NCBI GenBank assembly: GCA_016930915.1
Contig: JAFGFU010000013.1
Location: 1-64,000 of the forward strand
Origin: Campylobacterales bacterium
Lineage (GTDB): Bacteria > Campylobacterota > Campylobacteria > Campylobacterales > Sulfurospirillaceae
Direction: 5' to 3'
Length of the DNA stretch: 64,000 bases
The position numbers and the translations under genes were made by a program. Positions within the stretch are counted from its first letter, which is position 1. Each line of letters starts with the position of its first letter. The notes beneath the pieces are model-generated. The model was not told where the DNA came from. It did not search any database and saw only the letters and a list, made by a program, of their open reading frames with translations. Positions 1 through 9,824 of this stretch are shown here, piece after piece.

Positions 1-87
1 AGCATTGATAATGTCTCACAAGCCAGTGAGCATTTACATGTTATGACTGAAAACCTCAATAATGAACTGGGGAAATTTAAGTCGTAA
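1..87 (+). CDS. Methyl-accepting chemotaxis protein, C-terminal end only
   Basis: The window opens inside a gene whose last 28 codons are visible, ending at the TAA at 85-87. The peptide is nearly identical to the last 28 residues of the complete receptor gene that follows ([12 protein letters not shown] at the start, NNELGKFKS at the end), so this is the tail of a tandem paralogue of that chemoreceptor. Only the distal part of the cytoplasmic helical hairpin is represented. The ligand-binding part lies outside the window, so its stimulus cannot be judged. A strong terminator follows directly. Confidence 0.85.
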   Translation, partial: SIDNVSQASEHLHVMTENLNNELGKFKS

Positions 88-97
88 CACTTTACAT

Positions 98-147
98 GTA
101 ACGATCTTGGTAAGAAGCATATCTTGCCAAGATCGTTACTTTTTTTT
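98..147 (+). terminator. Rho-independent terminator after the partial chemoreceptor gene
   Basis: A near-perfect stem of about 18 bp has arms 98-115 and 122-139, with one G-U pair and a 6-base loop. Seven T residues follow at 141-147. The left arm overlaps a copy of the TTTACATGTAA palindrome at 91-102. Confidence 0.9.
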
Positions 148-218
148 CTACTTTATCACCCATTTACAACGCTCGCATGCTACAATTCCCAAAAGTCTCA
201 TTTTTTACTTCAAGATTC

Positions 219-227
219 TGTTATACT
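219..227 (+). promoter_or_regulatory. Candidate extended -10 promoter for the chemoreceptor gene
   Basis: TG-T-TATACT at 219-227 is an extended -10 element about 85 bases before the start codon at 312. No good -35 is visible, which is common in this phylum. The 5-prime leader would be about 80 nt. Confidence 0.4.
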
Positions 228-311
228 AAAATGTGTGTGGGATTGGATGTTACATTATTTACTTCCTTCCTAATTTTAAGCATTAAAAAACATCTTATAA
301 ATAAGGAATAC

Positions 312-2183
312 ATGATGAATTTCAAAACGAAAGTTACCCTCATCATCTCATTGTTAATTTGTATCAGCCTTATGGCATTTGGCGTTGTAAGCTATATGGA
401 TACAAAGAAAAACAGCATCACTCAAGTTGAGGCAACTCTTAAAATGGCGTCTCGTTCTTTAACAGATTATATTGATCTGTGGGTTGCAAGTAAGAAGAAA
501 AGTCTCTCAAGTTCAGCAAGAATGCTTAGCGATATTGAAAATATGAGCGAAGCCGAGATTAAAGCTATTCTAAAAGAGACCACTCAAGCCTCAGAAAGCC
601 GTGATACCTTTGTGGGTATTGAATCTTCAGGTATTATGATTTATGGTAGCAATACTACACCCAAGGCTGGTTTTGATCCACGAAAACGACCGTGGTACAT
701 TATGGGTAAAACAACAGGCAAATCAGGTATGACTGATATTTATAAAGGCTCAGCAGATCCTATTGATCTCGTAGCGGTCATGGCACCTATTGTTAAAAAT
801 GGGAAAATTATCGGTGTAGTAGCAAGCTCTTTTGAACTCACGCACATTGTAAAAGCAGTGAGCGATATTAATTTCAACGGTGGTTATGGCATGCTCCTCG
901 ATGCTAAGAAAACGATTGTAGCGCACCCAAAACCAACCATGCTGGGCAAAGAGTCAATTTTAGCACCACACCTTAAAGGTGATGCAGAAGGTTTTATAGA
1001 ATACACTTTTGAAGGTAGTGATAAAATTTTTACCTATAAGGCTTCAACGGAAACAAACTGGACACCTGGTATTAGCTTTGATAAAGAGACTGCTTATGCA
1101 TTTTTAGATGCTCAAGTCAAAGAACTTTTTTTCATCGGAATTCTCATGCTTGTTATCTCTGTAGGTATCATGATTTTCTTAATTAAAATGCTTCTTCAAC
1201 CTCTTGATCAGCTTAACAATGTTGTCAAAGACCTCTCTAGTTCTGAAGGTGATCTTCGTCAAAGGCTACAAGCTAATAGCCAAGATGAGTTTGGTCAAGT
1301 CTCTGGAAACATCAACCGATTTATTGAAAAATTACATGAAATTGTCAAAAAATCAAAAGAGATTAGCAATGAAAATGCCTCTATTTCAGAAGAACTTTCC
1401 CGTACTGCCTCTGAAGTTGTTAGAAATGTAGACGCTGAAGCTCGCATTGTCAGTAAAACAAAAGAGAGTGGTATTTCACTCACAAATGCTATTGAAGACT
1501 CTGTTACTAAAGCGACTGCCTCTCAAGAAGCACTACGTCAAACACAACAGGACATTAATCAGGTCAAAGATCAAGCAGAACATTTAGAGCGTACTATGCA
1601 AGAAACGGCTGTCAAAGAACAAAACTTAGCAGAACGCCTTAATACGGTAAGCCATAATGCTAATGAAGTGAAAGAAATTTTAAATATTATCCGAGATATT
1701 GCTGATCAAACCAACCTTCTAGCACTCAATGCCGCTATTGAAGCAGCCCGTGCGGGAGAGCATGGACGTGGATTTGCAGTAGTCGCAGACGAAGTACGAA
1801 AGCTTGCAGAACGTACCCAAAAGAGCTTAGTGGAAATTGATGCAACCATTAATGTTGTCGTTCAATCTATTATGGATGCTAATACAGATATTGCGCATAA
1901 TGCAGCAGAAGTAAACACGCTTGCTTCCATCTCTATTGAACTTCAAAATGGAATGAATGCCATCGATAGTACTATCAAAAGAACCATTGAAGATGCGCAT
2001 GCAACGGTTGATAACTTTGTTCATACCGCAACACAAATAAAAGGAATGGTGGAAGAAATTGAGAAAATCAATGTGATTTCTAAAGAGAACGTGACCAGTA
2101 TTGATAACGTTTCACAAGCCAGTGAACACCTTCACGCTATGACAGAGAATCTTAACAATGAATTAGGAAAATTCAAATCCTAA
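312..2183 (+). CDS. Methyl-accepting chemotaxis protein with double-Cache sensor
   Basis: This is a 623-residue transmembrane chemoreceptor. The start at 312 was chosen because AAGGAA lies just upstream at 303-308 and the product then begins with a signal-anchor helix (about residues 8-28). A periplasmic dCache-type domain (about 30-270) carries the typical DPRKRPWY signature near residue 123. It is followed by a second membrane helix (about 273-293), a HAMP linker and the methyl-accepting helical hairpin. The conserved signalling tip ([20 protein letters not shown] and onward) lies near residues 460-505. dCache receptors commonly bind amino acids or small organic acids; the ligand here is unknown. 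It signals to CheA through CheW at the cytoplasmic tip. It is tandem with a near-identical paralogue just upstream. There is no NWETF-type C-terminal pentapeptide. Confidence 0.93.
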   Translation: MMNFKTKVTLIISLLICISLMAFGVVSYMDTKKNSITQVEATLKMASRSLTDYIDLWVASKKKSLSSSARMLSDIENMSEAEIKAILKETTQASESRDTFVGIESSGIMIYGSNTTPKAGFDPRKRPWYIMGKTTGKSGMTDIYKGSADPIDLVAVMAPIVKNGKIIGVVASSFELTHIVKAVSDINFNGGYGMLLDAKKTIVAHPKPTMLGKESILAPHLKGDAEGFIEYTFEGSDKIFTYKASTETNWTPGISFDKETAYAFLDAQVKELFFIGILMLVISVGIMIFLIKMLLQPLDQLNNVVKDLSSSEGDLRQRLQANSQDEFGQVSGNINRFIEKLHEIVKKSKEISNENASISEELSRTASEVVRNVDAEARIVSKTKESGISLTNAIEDSVTKATASQEALRQTQQDINQVKDQAEHLERTMQETAVKEQNLAERLNTVSHNANEVKEILNIIRDIADQTNLLALNAAIEAARAGEHGRGFAVVADEVRKLAERTQKSLVEIDATINVVVQSIMDANTDIAHNAAEVNTLASISIELQNGMNAIDSTIKRTIEDAHATVDNFVHTATQIKGMVEEIEKINVISKENVTSIDNVSQASEHLHAMTENLNNELGKFKS

Positions 2184-2187
2184 TTCA

Positions 2188-2844
2188 TTACACTTCAGCG
2201 AGGAGTTTAATCACCTCGCTGGGTGTTTGTACAATCTGTCTTGCCCCATGAGCTAAAAGCTCATCTTCATCTCTAAACCCCCACAAAGCACCAATAGCAA
2301 TCATGCCAGCACGAGTAGCTGTTTGCATATCAATCATCGTATCACCTAAATAGTAACACGCTTCAGGCTTTACATGTAAAGATTCACAAATCTCAAAAAC
2401 AGCGCTAGGATCAGGTTTTCGTGGCACACCTTCTCGAATGCCAAAAACATAATCAAACGTCCATTGACGCAAATATTTTACTGCACACATTTTTGTAAAA
2501 CTATCGGGTTTATTCGAAAGAATAGCCATTTTAAATCCACGAGTTTGAAGAAAGGTCAGCATTTTGCTCACACCCTCATACAACTTCGTATTTTGATTAA
2601 ACTGCTTCGCATAGTGTGATTCAAATAACGTTACAGCTTTTTGAATTGTCTCTGGATTTTGAGGATTAGAAGCAAAAACATTTTCGAAAAGCTTAAAGAC
2701 GCCCTCACCTACAAAATAACGGTATTTTTGACTCTCTTGTGCTTCAAAGCCCAACTGCGTTAGTGCAAAATTAGCACTAATAGCAATATCTTCGAGTGTA
2801 TCTAAAAGAGTGCCATCTAAATCGAAAATAATGACTTTTTCCAT
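2188..2844 (-). CDS. gph: HAD-family phosphatase, probable phosphoglycolate phosphatase
   Basis: This 218-residue HAD hydrolase has the nucleophile motif FDLDGT at residues 7-12, a LSNKPD motif II and a GDTMIDM motif IV, with the small helical cap typical of Gph/PGP enzymes. The likely reaction is dephosphorylation of 2-phosphoglycolate, but related HAD enzymes act on other sugar phosphates, so substrate is inferred. It is the last gene of the operon running down from nfu and starts 3 bases after tkt stops. A copy of TTTACATGTAAA at 2369-2380 encodes its SLHVK stretch. Confidence 0.8.
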   Translation of the reverse strand: MEKVIIFDLDGTLLDTLEDIAISANFALTQLGFEAQESQKYRYFVGEGVFKLFENVFASNPQNPETIQKAVTLFESHYAKQFNQNTKLYEGVSKMLTFLQTRGFKMAILSNKPDSFTKMCAVKYLRQWTFDYVFGIREGVPRKPDPSAVFEICESLHVKPEACYYLGDTMIDMQTATRAGMIAIGALWGFRDEDELLAHGARQIVQTPSEVIKLLAEV

Positions 2845-2846
2845 GC

Positions 2847-4817
2847 TTACTGCTTACAATCCACACCGACATTTGCATATGAAATATTTAAAAATTCACA
2901 CACTGTTTTTGTAACACCCTCAGGTGTAAGTCCAAATTTTTCAAATAAGAGCTCAGCTGGGGCACTTGCACCAAAACGTTTCATGCCAATGACTTCATCG
3001 GCAAAACGATACCACTCATTCCCCGCACTCGCTTCAATCGCAATGACTTTTGTTTTAGGATCAATAATGGTTGCAATGTATGCTTTTTCTTGCTCAACCA
3101 ATAAATCAAAACATGGCACACTAACAATATTGGCATTCACACCCAACTTCGCCAAACGACACCCCACTTGAAGCGCAAGATAGACTTCACTTCCACTTGC
3201 CATCAAAGTAAGCGTAGCATTCTCACGCTTTGTCAGTAAATAACCGCCATTTTCAACATCACCATAAGCTCTATCATCTTTGAGTGCTTTTAGTTTTTGG
3301 CGAGAACAAACAAACGCTGCTGGTGCTTGCATACCAAGTGCCTTTTGCCATGCTTTTACATTTTCTCTGCCATCACACGGACGGTAGACATAAAAGTTTG
3401 GAAGCGCTCTAAATTGACTGAGTTGCTCAATAGGCTGATGCGTTGGCCCATCCTCACCTACACCAATGCTATCATGTGTCCAAATGTAAAAGTTTTTCAG
3501 TTTCATAAGCGCTGCTAAACGAACCGAAGGCTTCATGTAATCACTAAAAATAAAAAATGTTGCGCCATAGGGAATAAAAAGCCCATACAAAGCAAACGAG
3601 TTAATAATAGCACCCATCGCATGTTCACGAATACCAAAGTGCATATTGCGTCCAAATGGAAAATCTCCCATGCCTGCTAATTCACTTTTATTGGAAGGTC
3701 CCAAATCGGCACTTCCTCCCAAAAAGCTAGGAAGTGCTTTGGCAATCGCATTGAGGATTTTTCCATTACTATCACGTGTTGCCACATCACTCTCAAAATT
3801 AGGCCACTCAATTTTTGAGAAATCAGGATTTAAAAGGGCTTCAAAAAGTTCCTTTTGCTCAGGAGTAAGACTGTTTTTAATAAGTGCATTCCATTGCGCT
3901 TCTGCAAGGTCTCCTTTTTCAAGAGCACAACTAAAACGTGCTTTGACATCTTCCTCAACAACAAAGCTTAACTCTGGGTCAAACCCTGCTTTAATTTTTG
4001 CATTTTTAATCTCTTCACACCCTAATGGAGCACCATGCGCATGATGGCTTCCTTCCATCTCACATGCCCCTTTGGCAATAATCGTATCTGCAATAATCAA
4101 ATAGGGTTTTGTTTGCCCTTTTGCTTGCTCTAAAACGGCATTAATTTCATCATAATCATGCCCATCAATACGTGAAACTTCCCATCCTTGTGCCTCGAAA
4201 CGATGCTTTACATCTTCGCTCCACGCAATCGAAGTATCACCCTCAATAGTAATAGCATTGCTATCATAAATAACCACTAAATTATCTAAAGCTAAATGCC
4301 CCGCTAAAGAACACGCTTCATAGCTAATGCCCTCTTGAAGATCACCATCGCCACACAAACAATAGACTTTATGGGATATGACTTCTGCGCTAGGTTTGTT
4401 CAAAATATTTGCAGCATACTTTGCCGCCATAGCAAAACCAACGGCATTAGAAATACCCTGACCTAAAGGCCCTGTAGTCACTTCAACGCCTGGAACATCA
4501 CCGTATTCTGGATGCCCTGGTGTTTTACTGCCTAATTGTCTAAAATTTTTTAAATCTTCAATACTTAAATCATACCCACTCAAATGTAAAAATGAATAAA
4601 CAAGCGCTGAGGCATGTCCACCACTAAAAACTAAACGGTCACGATTCATCCATTTTGGATTTTTGGGATTATGATGAATATGTCTAGCCAAAATAGTCAC
4701 AATATCAGCAAGTCCCATCGGTGCACCTGGATGTCCACTATTGGCACGTTGCACCATATCCGCTGCCAAAAAGCGAATGGTGTCAGCTTGTTTTTTTAAT
4801 AACGTCTTATTTTCCAT
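2847..4817 (-). CDS. tkt: Transketolase
   Basis: Thiamine-diphosphate enzyme of 656 residues, close to the usual ~660. It moves two-carbon units between ketoses and aldoses in the non-oxidative pentose phosphate pathway. The N-terminal NSGHPGAPMG motif, the diphosphate-binding GDGDLQEG motif, the GEDGPTHQP motif of the pyrimidine-binding domain and the C-terminal domain are all present in order. In organisms without an oxidative pentose branch it supplies pentoses and erythrose-4-phosphate. It lies 13 bases after the prenyl synthase gene in the same operon. Confidence 0.97.
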   Translation of the reverse strand: MENKTLLKKQADTIRFLAADMVQRANSGHPGAPMGLADIVTILARHIHHNPKNPKWMNRDRLVFSGGHASALVYSFLHLSGYDLSIEDLKNFRQLGSKTPGHPEYGDVPGVEVTTGPLGQGISNAVGFAMAAKYAANILNKPSAEVISHKVYCLCGDGDLQEGISYEACSLAGHLALDNLVVIYDSNAITIEGDTSIAWSEDVKHRFEAQGWEVSRIDGHDYDEINAVLEQAKGQTKPYLIIADTIIAKGACEMEGSHHAHGAPLGCEEIKNAKIKAGFDPELSFVVEEDVKARFSCALEKGDLAEAQWNALIKNSLTPEQKELFEALLNPDFSKIEWPNFESDVATRDSNGKILNAIAKALPSFLGGSADLGPSNKSELAGMGDFPFGRNMHFGIREHAMGAIINSFALYGLFIPYGATFFIFSDYMKPSVRLAALMKLKNFYIWTHDSIGVGEDGPTHQPIEQLSQFRALPNFYVYRPCDGRENVKAWQKALGMQAPAAFVCSRQKLKALKDDRAYGDVENGGYLLTKRENATLTLMASGSEVYLALQVGCRLAKLGVNANIVSVPCFDLLVEQEKAYIATIIDPKTKVIAIEASAGNEWYRFADEVIGMKRFGASAPAELLFEKFGLTPEGVTKTVCEFLNISYANVGVDCKQ

Positions 4818-4830
4818 TTCTATTCCTCAA

Positions 4831-5691
4831 TCAAACTTTAAAATAATCATTCATAATACCTTGAAGTCTTTTTGCCAAAGGTGCTTCAAGCCTTGTTAAT
4901 TCTTCCTCCAACTCACGCAAGAGCCTCTCTTTTTCCATCAACGCACCCTCTAAGCCTAAAAGATTGACAAAAGAGTTCTTATGACTATCATTTTGGGTAG
5001 GCTTTCCCGCTTCTTCAGGACTCAATGTCGCATCAATAATGTCATCTTGTACTTGAAACAAAAGCCCTAATTTTAATCCAAATTGGTACAGTGTCTCTTG
5101 TGTTGCCTTATCCAATTCACAAATCACAGCTCCCATAAGAAGAGATGCCGCAATAAGTTTGGCTGTTTTATGTACATGTAAAAAGCTTAGTTGTTCCACA
5201 TCCAAACGTTTGTCTTCAAAAAAACAATCAATCGCTTGCCCTAAAACCATACCAAAAATACCAGCATCACCTGAGAGAATAGAAACGAGTTTAATCTTCG
5301 TTTCTGCACTTAGAGGTGCATTAGCAATTCTATAAAACGCATGGGTATTAAGCGCATCACCAACTAACACAGCCGTTGTTTCATCATAGCTTACATGTAA
5401 GGTCGGATGCCCTCTTCTTAACTGCGCATTATCCATGCAAGGAAGATCATCATGAATCAATGAATACGTATGCATCATCTCTAAGCCCAAACTTACATGT
5501 AAAGCATTTTCAAGCAATAAAGGAGAAGAAGATTCAACAACACTTAAGAGCAAAAGTGGGCGAAAACGTTTACCTCCTACATCAAGCATTTCGCTAAGCG
5601 CACGGTTAAAATGAGGGTGGAAACTCTCGACAGTAGGAAGCTCTTTTTTTAAAAAAGCTTCAAATGTTTCAACTAAAATTTTAGAACTCAA
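4831..5691 (-). CDS. ispA: Polyprenyl synthetase, probable farnesyl (geranyl) diphosphate synthase
   Basis: This 286-residue trans-prenyltransferase condenses isopentenyl diphosphate with allylic diphosphates. The first aspartate-rich motif DDLPCMDN lies near residue 80 and the second, QDDIID, near residue 215. The short chain-length region before the first motif and the overall length fit the IspA (C15) class rather than long-chain quinone synthases; exact chain length is inference. Two exact copies of the TTACATGTAA palindrome (5391, 5493) and one variant (5171) fall inside the gene and encode Leu-His-Val each time. It sits between the PDZ protein and tkt genes. Confidence 0.9.
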   Translation of the reverse strand: MSSKILVETFEAFLKKELPTVESFHPHFNRALSEMLDVGGKRFRPLLLLSVVESSSPLLLENALHVSLGLEMMHTYSLIHDDLPCMDNAQLRRGHPTLHVSYDETTAVLVGDALNTHAFYRIANAPLSAETKIKLVSILSGDAGIFGMVLGQAIDCFFEDKRLDVEQLSFLHVHKTAKLIAASLLMGAVICELDKATQETLYQFGLKLGLLFQVQDDIIDATLSPEEAGKPTQNDSHKNSFVNLLGLEGALMEKERLLRELEEELTRLEAPLAKRLQGIMNDYFKV

Positions 5692-5701
5692 ACGATCCCT
5701 T

Positions 5702-6775
5702 TTAACGTTTTAAGGTAACAAAAAATTGAAAATCATCACGATCAAAAAGCAAACTCATATCATGCGCACGATTTTTCGCTAAATATGCGTCAGCTTCAGA
5801 CACACGCTCCATAGGAACTCGATCAATTTGCATCAAACGATCTCCGATTTTAAGACCACTCTTTTCTGCAAAGGAACCTCGCGCAATGCCAATAATTTTA
5901 AGATCATTGTCAAACTTAAAGCCTTTGGTTTGTAAATAACTCTCTTTTTTAGGAGGCGGTGTTTTTTTCACTTTAGGTGCTTCCACTTTTTTAGCTTGAA
6001 CTTTTGGTGCTAAGATATTCTCTTCAATCCATGCATTATCCCGCTGAATTTGAGCGCTCACCTTGCTTAAATCTTTAAAACTTTTCAGTGCTTCACCAAA
6101 CTCACTGACATTGGTCACTTTTTTTCCATTTAATAGGGTGATTTTATCACCTGCTTTTAAACGTGCCTCTTTAAAAAGAGGGTCAACAAAATCGACGATA
6201 ACACTCTCATTACCATCGACAATGCGCACTCCTAATTCTGAAAAAGAAGCACTTTTCCCGAGCATAAACTGCTCCAATGCTTCACTACCAATAAAAAATT
6301 TATCACCAATGCCTAAGCCATACATTTCACAGCACAAGCCACCCACAATGGCATTGACTTCGCCCGCGCCTCCAAATTCAAAAAACTCATTGGCACTTTT
6401 TCCTATTTTTGAAGCATTGACCGCAATAATAGATTTGTCCGTCATGCTTCCAAGCCATTCGCCTAATTTTAATTCTGCTGTCGTTTTTAGTTTCATAGGC
6501 ATTAAAGGTTTTGGCGACTCAAAAAGATAAAGATGCGAAAGGTAATCATATTTAGCATAAGCAACGCTGGGCTTCTCTTTGGAATAGGCAACCGCATACT
6601 TTTCACTCAAAGCAATCGCTCGGGTATTTCCAAAATAGACAATGGAGCCCTTGTTTTTTTCATAACACTGTGAAAAATCAGGATACACAAACTCTGCTTT
6701 ATTGGCAACAATAGGGGCATCTGCTGCAAAAAGAATACACGCTATGCTAAGAAAAAAAAGAGTAATACGTTTCAC
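5702..6775 (-). CDS. Exported protein with two PDZ-like domains
   Basis: The 357-residue protein has an N-terminal signal sequence (hydrophobic stretch to about residue 18, then AADAP), so it should act in the periplasm or be membrane-anchored. One PDZ-like segment lies around residues 195-250 (RLKAGDKITLLNGKKV) and a clearer C-terminal one around 290-357 (AEKSGLKIGDRLMQID). They are joined by a lysine/proline-rich linker. No protease catalytic triad is visible, so it is probably a scaffold or substrate-binding protein rather than a DegP-type protease. Conserved hypothetical PDZ proteins of this sort occur in Campylobacterota. Function unknown. Confidence 0.75.
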   Translation of the reverse strand: MKRITLFFLSIACILFAADAPIVANKAEFVYPDFSQCYEKNKGSIVYFGNTRAIALSEKYAVAYSKEKPSVAYAKYDYLSHLYLFESPKPLMPMKLKTTAELKLGEWLGSMTDKSIIAVNASKIGKSANEFFEFGGAGEVNAIVGGLCCEMYGLGIGDKFFIGSEALEQFMLGKSASFSELGVRIVDGNESVIVDFVDPLFKEARLKAGDKITLLNGKKVTNVSEFGEALKSFKDLSKVSAQIQRDNAWIEENILAPKVQAKKVEAPKVKKTPPPKKESYLQTKGFKFDNDLKIIGIARGSFAEKSGLKIGDRLMQIDRVPMERVSEADAYLAKNRAHDMSLLFDRDDFQFFVTLKR

Positions 6776-6784
6776 TCACGCTCC

Positions 6785-7102
6785 TTATGGCTTTATGCCA
6801 AATCCTCCAAAATGAGAAAGCATTTGGTTTGTTGCCAGTTTTTTATTATCTTCAACCATCTTTGTGACATCGTTTATCGCACTGATTAACAAAATTTGTA
6901 ATGACTCTTTGTCGTTTAAAAGAGAATCATCAATAGTAATATCAATCACTTCACCATTGCCATTCATGCTCACACTGACAAGTCCACCACCACTTTTGGC
7001 CGTAAACTCTTTAGTGCTTGCCTCTTCTTGCATCTTTTGCGCTTGTTTTTGTGCCTCTTCAAGCATAGCACCCATTTTAGATAAATCAAAATTTTCAAAC
7101 AT
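6785..7102 (-). CDS. YbaB/EbfC family nucleoid-associated protein
   Basis: This small 105-residue protein has the YbaB signature: a glutamine-rich N-terminal helix (EEAQKQAQKMQEE), then the SGGGLVSVSMNGNGEVIDI beta segment. Family members form dimers that bind DNA; in many bacteria they neighbour dnaX-recR, which is not the case here. Its ATG overlaps the panD stop codon by one base (TAATG), so translation is probably coupled. Confidence 0.9.
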   Translation of the reverse strand: MFENFDLSKMGAMLEEAQKQAQKMQEEASTKEFTAKSGGGLVSVSMNGNGEVIDITIDDSLLNDKESLQILLISAINDVTKMVEDNKKLATNQMLSHFGGFGIKP

Positions 7103-7467
7103 TAAATATAGTCTCTTACTTCCACCATGGCATTGCTCTCATCCACTAAGACAACGGTTGGTTTAAATGTTTGTATCTCATTTTCATTCAAATGGGCATA
7201 CGCAATAATAATAATTTTATCCCCAATATGTGCCTTTCTAGCAGCAGCACCATTAAGACAAATATCTTTTTGACCTGCACGTCCCTCAATCACATAGGTC
7301 GTAAAGCGCTCACCGTTGTTAATATTCACCACTTCTACTTTTTGACCCACTTTTAAATGGGATGCTTCAATTAACTCTTGATCAATCGTAATAGATCCAA
7401 CATAATTTAAATTCGCATCCGTGACCGTGGCTCTGTGAATTTTACTGTATAACATCTCCAGCGTCAT
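7102..7467 (-). CDS. panD: Aspartate 1-decarboxylase
   Basis: PanD makes beta-alanine from L-aspartate for pantothenate and coenzyme A synthesis. The 121-residue pro-enzyme contains the self-cleavage site Gly24-Ser25 (YVGSITID), where Ser25 becomes the pyruvoyl cofactor. LNGAAAR and [10 protein letters not shown] complete the double-psi barrel. Length and cleavage position match the bacterial family. It is followed directly by ybaB with a one-base overlap, and lies 43 bases after murE. Confidence 0.96.
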   Translation of the reverse strand: MTLEMLYSKIHRATVTDANLNYVGSITIDQELIEASHLKVGQKVEVVNINNGERFTTYVIEGRAGQKDICLNGAAARKAHIGDKIIIIAYAHLNENEIQTFKPTVVLVDESNAMVEVRDYI

Positions 7468-7510
7468 CGCTTGTTACCTCATTCAAGTTAAGAAATTTGT
7501 TTATTTTATC

Positions 7511-8824
7511 CTATTTTTGCTTAGCCCATCGTGCAAGAATCTCTTGAACCACAACCCTATCATCAAAAGGATACTTCACCCCTGCAATCTCCTGATAGGT
7601 TTCATCCCCTTTTCCAAGGATAAGCACCACATCATTACCTTTCTGCATTAAAAGCGCTTGCTCAATAGCTTCGTAACGATCTACCTTTACATGTAAAGAT
7701 TCTTTGGCATGCATGCCACTTAAAATTTCATCAATGATGGTCTGAGGATTTTCAGAACGTGGATTGTCACTGGTGACAATAATCTTTTTAGCATAACGCT
7801 CAGCCATGGCTCCCATTTTAGGGCGCTTCGTTCGATCCCTATCGCCTCCTGCTCCAAAAACAACAATCACATCACGCTCTTTCATACTCTCTAAAACTTT
7901 TTCCATTCCATCAGGCGTGTGTGCAAAATCAACAATGACCAATGGCTCTTGTGAAACCACTTGCACACGTCCCTCCACACCACCAAAATGAGAAACTGCT
8001 TCGCAAATCTCTTCCATACTCGCACCCTTTAACATATCCACAGCACTAATAGCGCACAAAAGATTGTAAAGATTGAAAAAACCATGCATTGATGACTCAA
8101 ATTCATAAACTTTCTCAATTTTTGAAACCGCTACACTGATACCTTCTTTTAAAGAATAGGCTAAAATTTTATACGTTGCGGGATGTTCTATGCCATAACT
8201 CATTGCATTCGTACGATTAAAGCGAATATTACGTTCATCTTTATTGATGAGCTTTAAACTTTCATCTTCAAAAAAACGACTCTTAATAGCAATATACTCC
8301 TCAATGCTCTTATGAAAATCTAAATGATCTTGCGTGACATTGGTTAAAATTTTAAGTGCAAAGCTGAGTCCATCAATACGATTTTGAGCAATCGCATGAG
8401 AGCTCACTTCCATGACAAAATACTCACACCCCTCTTCTACTGCTATTTTAAGATTTTTGATGGTTTGTAAAATAGGTGGAGTCGTTAAGCTTTTCTCTTC
8501 AATACGCACATCATTGATAAAACAACCACGTGTGCCTTGTAATCCCACTTTTTTGCCCACATCAAGCAAAATAGAATAAATAGCAGCTGCTGTGGTCGTC
8601 TTCCCATTCGTACCTGTTATACCAATAATTTTAATCTTTCCATCAATCTCTAAAAGTGATAAACACTCTTTGGCAGAAATAATCTTTACGCATCCATTTT
8701 CAATTGCTTTTTGCGCATAAGAGCGATTTTGATCTGTTGAAACAAAAATTGTTGAGGCATCACATTCGGCTGAATTATCCGTTACATGTAAAAATGGAGC
8801 ATGGTTTTCTAATGCTATTTTCAA
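7511..8824 (-). CDS. murE: UDP-MurNAc-tripeptide synthetase (meso-diaminopimelate-adding)
   Basis: Cytoplasmic Mur ligase that adds the third residue to the peptidoglycan stem peptide. At 437 residues it is shorter than the E. coli enzyme (about 495), a shortening mainly in the N-terminal uridine-binding domain. The ATP-binding GTNGKTT motif is at residues 71-77. The DNPRSENP motif near residue 340 is the hallmark of ligases specific for meso-diaminopimelate. Two palindrome copies (7686, 8782) lie within the gene, one near each end, encoding SLHVK and FLHVT. Confidence 0.96.
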   Translation of the reverse strand: MKIALENHAPFLHVTDNSAECDASTIFVSTDQNRSYAQKAIENGCVKIISAKECLSLLEIDGKIKIIGITGTNGKTTTAAAIYSILLDVGKKVGLQGTRGCFINDVRIEEKSLTTPPILQTIKNLKIAVEEGCEYFVMEVSSHAIAQNRIDGLSFALKILTNVTQDHLDFHKSIEEYIAIKSRFFEDESLKLINKDERNIRFNRTNAMSYGIEHPATYKILAYSLKEGISVAVSKIEKVYEFESSMHGFFNLYNLLCAISAVDMLKGASMEEICEAVSHFGGVEGRVQVVSQEPLVIVDFAHTPDGMEKVLESMKERDVIVVFGAGGDRDRTKRPKMGAMAERYAKKIIVTSDNPRSENPQTIIDEILSGMHAKESLHVKVDRYEAIEQALLMQKGNDVVLILGKGDETYQEIAGVKYPFDDRVVVQEILARWAKQK

Positions 8825-8835
8825 AGAATTTCTCC

Positions 8836-9399
8836 CTATTTTTGTACTTTTTTAATCAATGATAAAAGCTGTTCATCATTAGGGAAAAGGGTCACAGCAC
8901 TTTCAAGGTAATTAAGTGACATTTCAACAAAACCATTCTCCATTAATTTTGAAAGAAAATCAACAAAATCTTCTTTTTTAGAAATGATAACTTTTGTTGA
9001 AAACATAATATCTTCAAAAGCTTCTTTGAAACTCCCACGAGATTCAATAAGTGTCAAAAAATCTTCATATTTAATACCATTTTCTGCATTAATACGGCTT
9101 TCTAAATCACCTTGCTTAAATAAATGTGCGATTTTTTCACTATTTTTCACAACTGAATTTATAATCTCTTCAATGGCTTCTTCAATATCTTCAGAACCAT
9201 GTTCTTTTGTAAAAAGATAATACTCAAAAAGAGCTACCGCTTGTTCTTCATTATGCATAGCCATATCAGATAAAATAGCACCTATCCGTGCTTCTTGTGC
9301 ATCTGGTTGCTCACTTAACGCTAATGAAAACTGAAACATCGCCTCCCTAAAGTTTTTTTCATAAAATTTTTCAATACCTTTTTTTATATACTCGTTCAT
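8836..9399 (-). CDS. TPR-like helical protein of unknown function
   Basis: This 187-residue, all-helical acidic protein begins with a recognisable TPR-like unit (FYEKNFREAMFQFSLALSEQPDAQEARIG, split over residues 11-40). A second weak repeat lies at the C-terminus (SLNYLESAVTLFPNDEQLL). There is no signal peptide or catalytic motif. It lies between nfu, whose stop overlaps its start by one base (TAATG), and murE, 11 bases downstream. I do not recognise a specific function. Confidence 0.7.
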   Translation of the reverse strand: MNEYIKKGIEKFYEKNFREAMFQFSLALSEQPDAQEARIGAILSDMAMHNEEQAVALFEYYLFTKEHGSEDIEEAIEEIINSVVKNSEKIAHLFKQGDLESRINAENGIKYEDFLTLIESRGSFKEAFEDIMFSTKVIISKKEDFVDFLSKLMENGFVEMSLNYLESAVTLFPNDEQLLSLIKKVQK

Positions 9400-9680
9400 T
9401 ACTCTCCAAATGATTCAAACTCGTCTTCCATTCCGGGTAAAATATTTACAACCTCAAGCTCGGGATGAATGTCAATTCTTAATTGACGCTCTACCCCATA
9501 TTTTAAAGTTTGGCCACTCGAGGCACATCCTTGACAAGCACCTTGTAATTGAACAAAAACATGGCCGTTTTTTATTCCAAGCAATGTCAATCCACCACCA
9601 TCTAACGCTAACATTGGTTTAATTTTCTCAAGTGATTTTTCAACAGCAGGAAGTAGCTCTTCGTCACTAAATGGTATCAT
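9399..9680 (-). CDS. NifU-like (Nfu) iron-sulfur scaffold protein
   Basis: The 93 residues consist of a single NifU C-terminal domain with the cluster-binding Cys49-Gln-Gly-Cys52 in the context GACQGCASSG. Such proteins carry [4Fe-4S] clusters to apo-proteins in the cytoplasm. The LDGGGLTL segment just before is also typical. It is the first gene of the nine-gene operon that ends with gph. Confidence 0.92.
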   Translation of the reverse strand: MIPFSDEELLPAVEKSLEKIKPMLALDGGGLTLLGIKNGHVFVQLQGACQGCASSGQTLKYGVERQLRIDIHPELEVVNILPGMEDEFESFGE

Positions 9681-9792
9681 ATATTCTCCTATAGCAAAGT
9701 AGCTAATTTAACAATAGTTTGCGTTAAAAGTGACTTAATTTAAGAGGAAAGAAGAAAAGAAAGAAGTAAAAAAATTTTTAATTTTTAAGAAA

Positions 9793-9817
9793 ATTTGGGA
9801 ACATAAAGTTCCCAAAT
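9793..9817 (-). terminator. Terminator of the ribosomal-protein operon
   Basis: A perfect 10-bp stem (arms 9793-9802 and 9808-9817) with a 5-base loop is followed on the minus strand by a T-rich tail (TTTTCTT). It lies 8 bases after the rplQ stop and separates the ribosomal operon from nfu. Confidence 0.88.
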
Positions 9818-9824
9818 AAAAGAA

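Noticed and set aside
3646-4044. 132-codon open frame opposite tkt
   Set aside because: Antisense to conserved transketolase sequence, with a low-complexity Ser/Ala/Leu-rich translation and no start signals.
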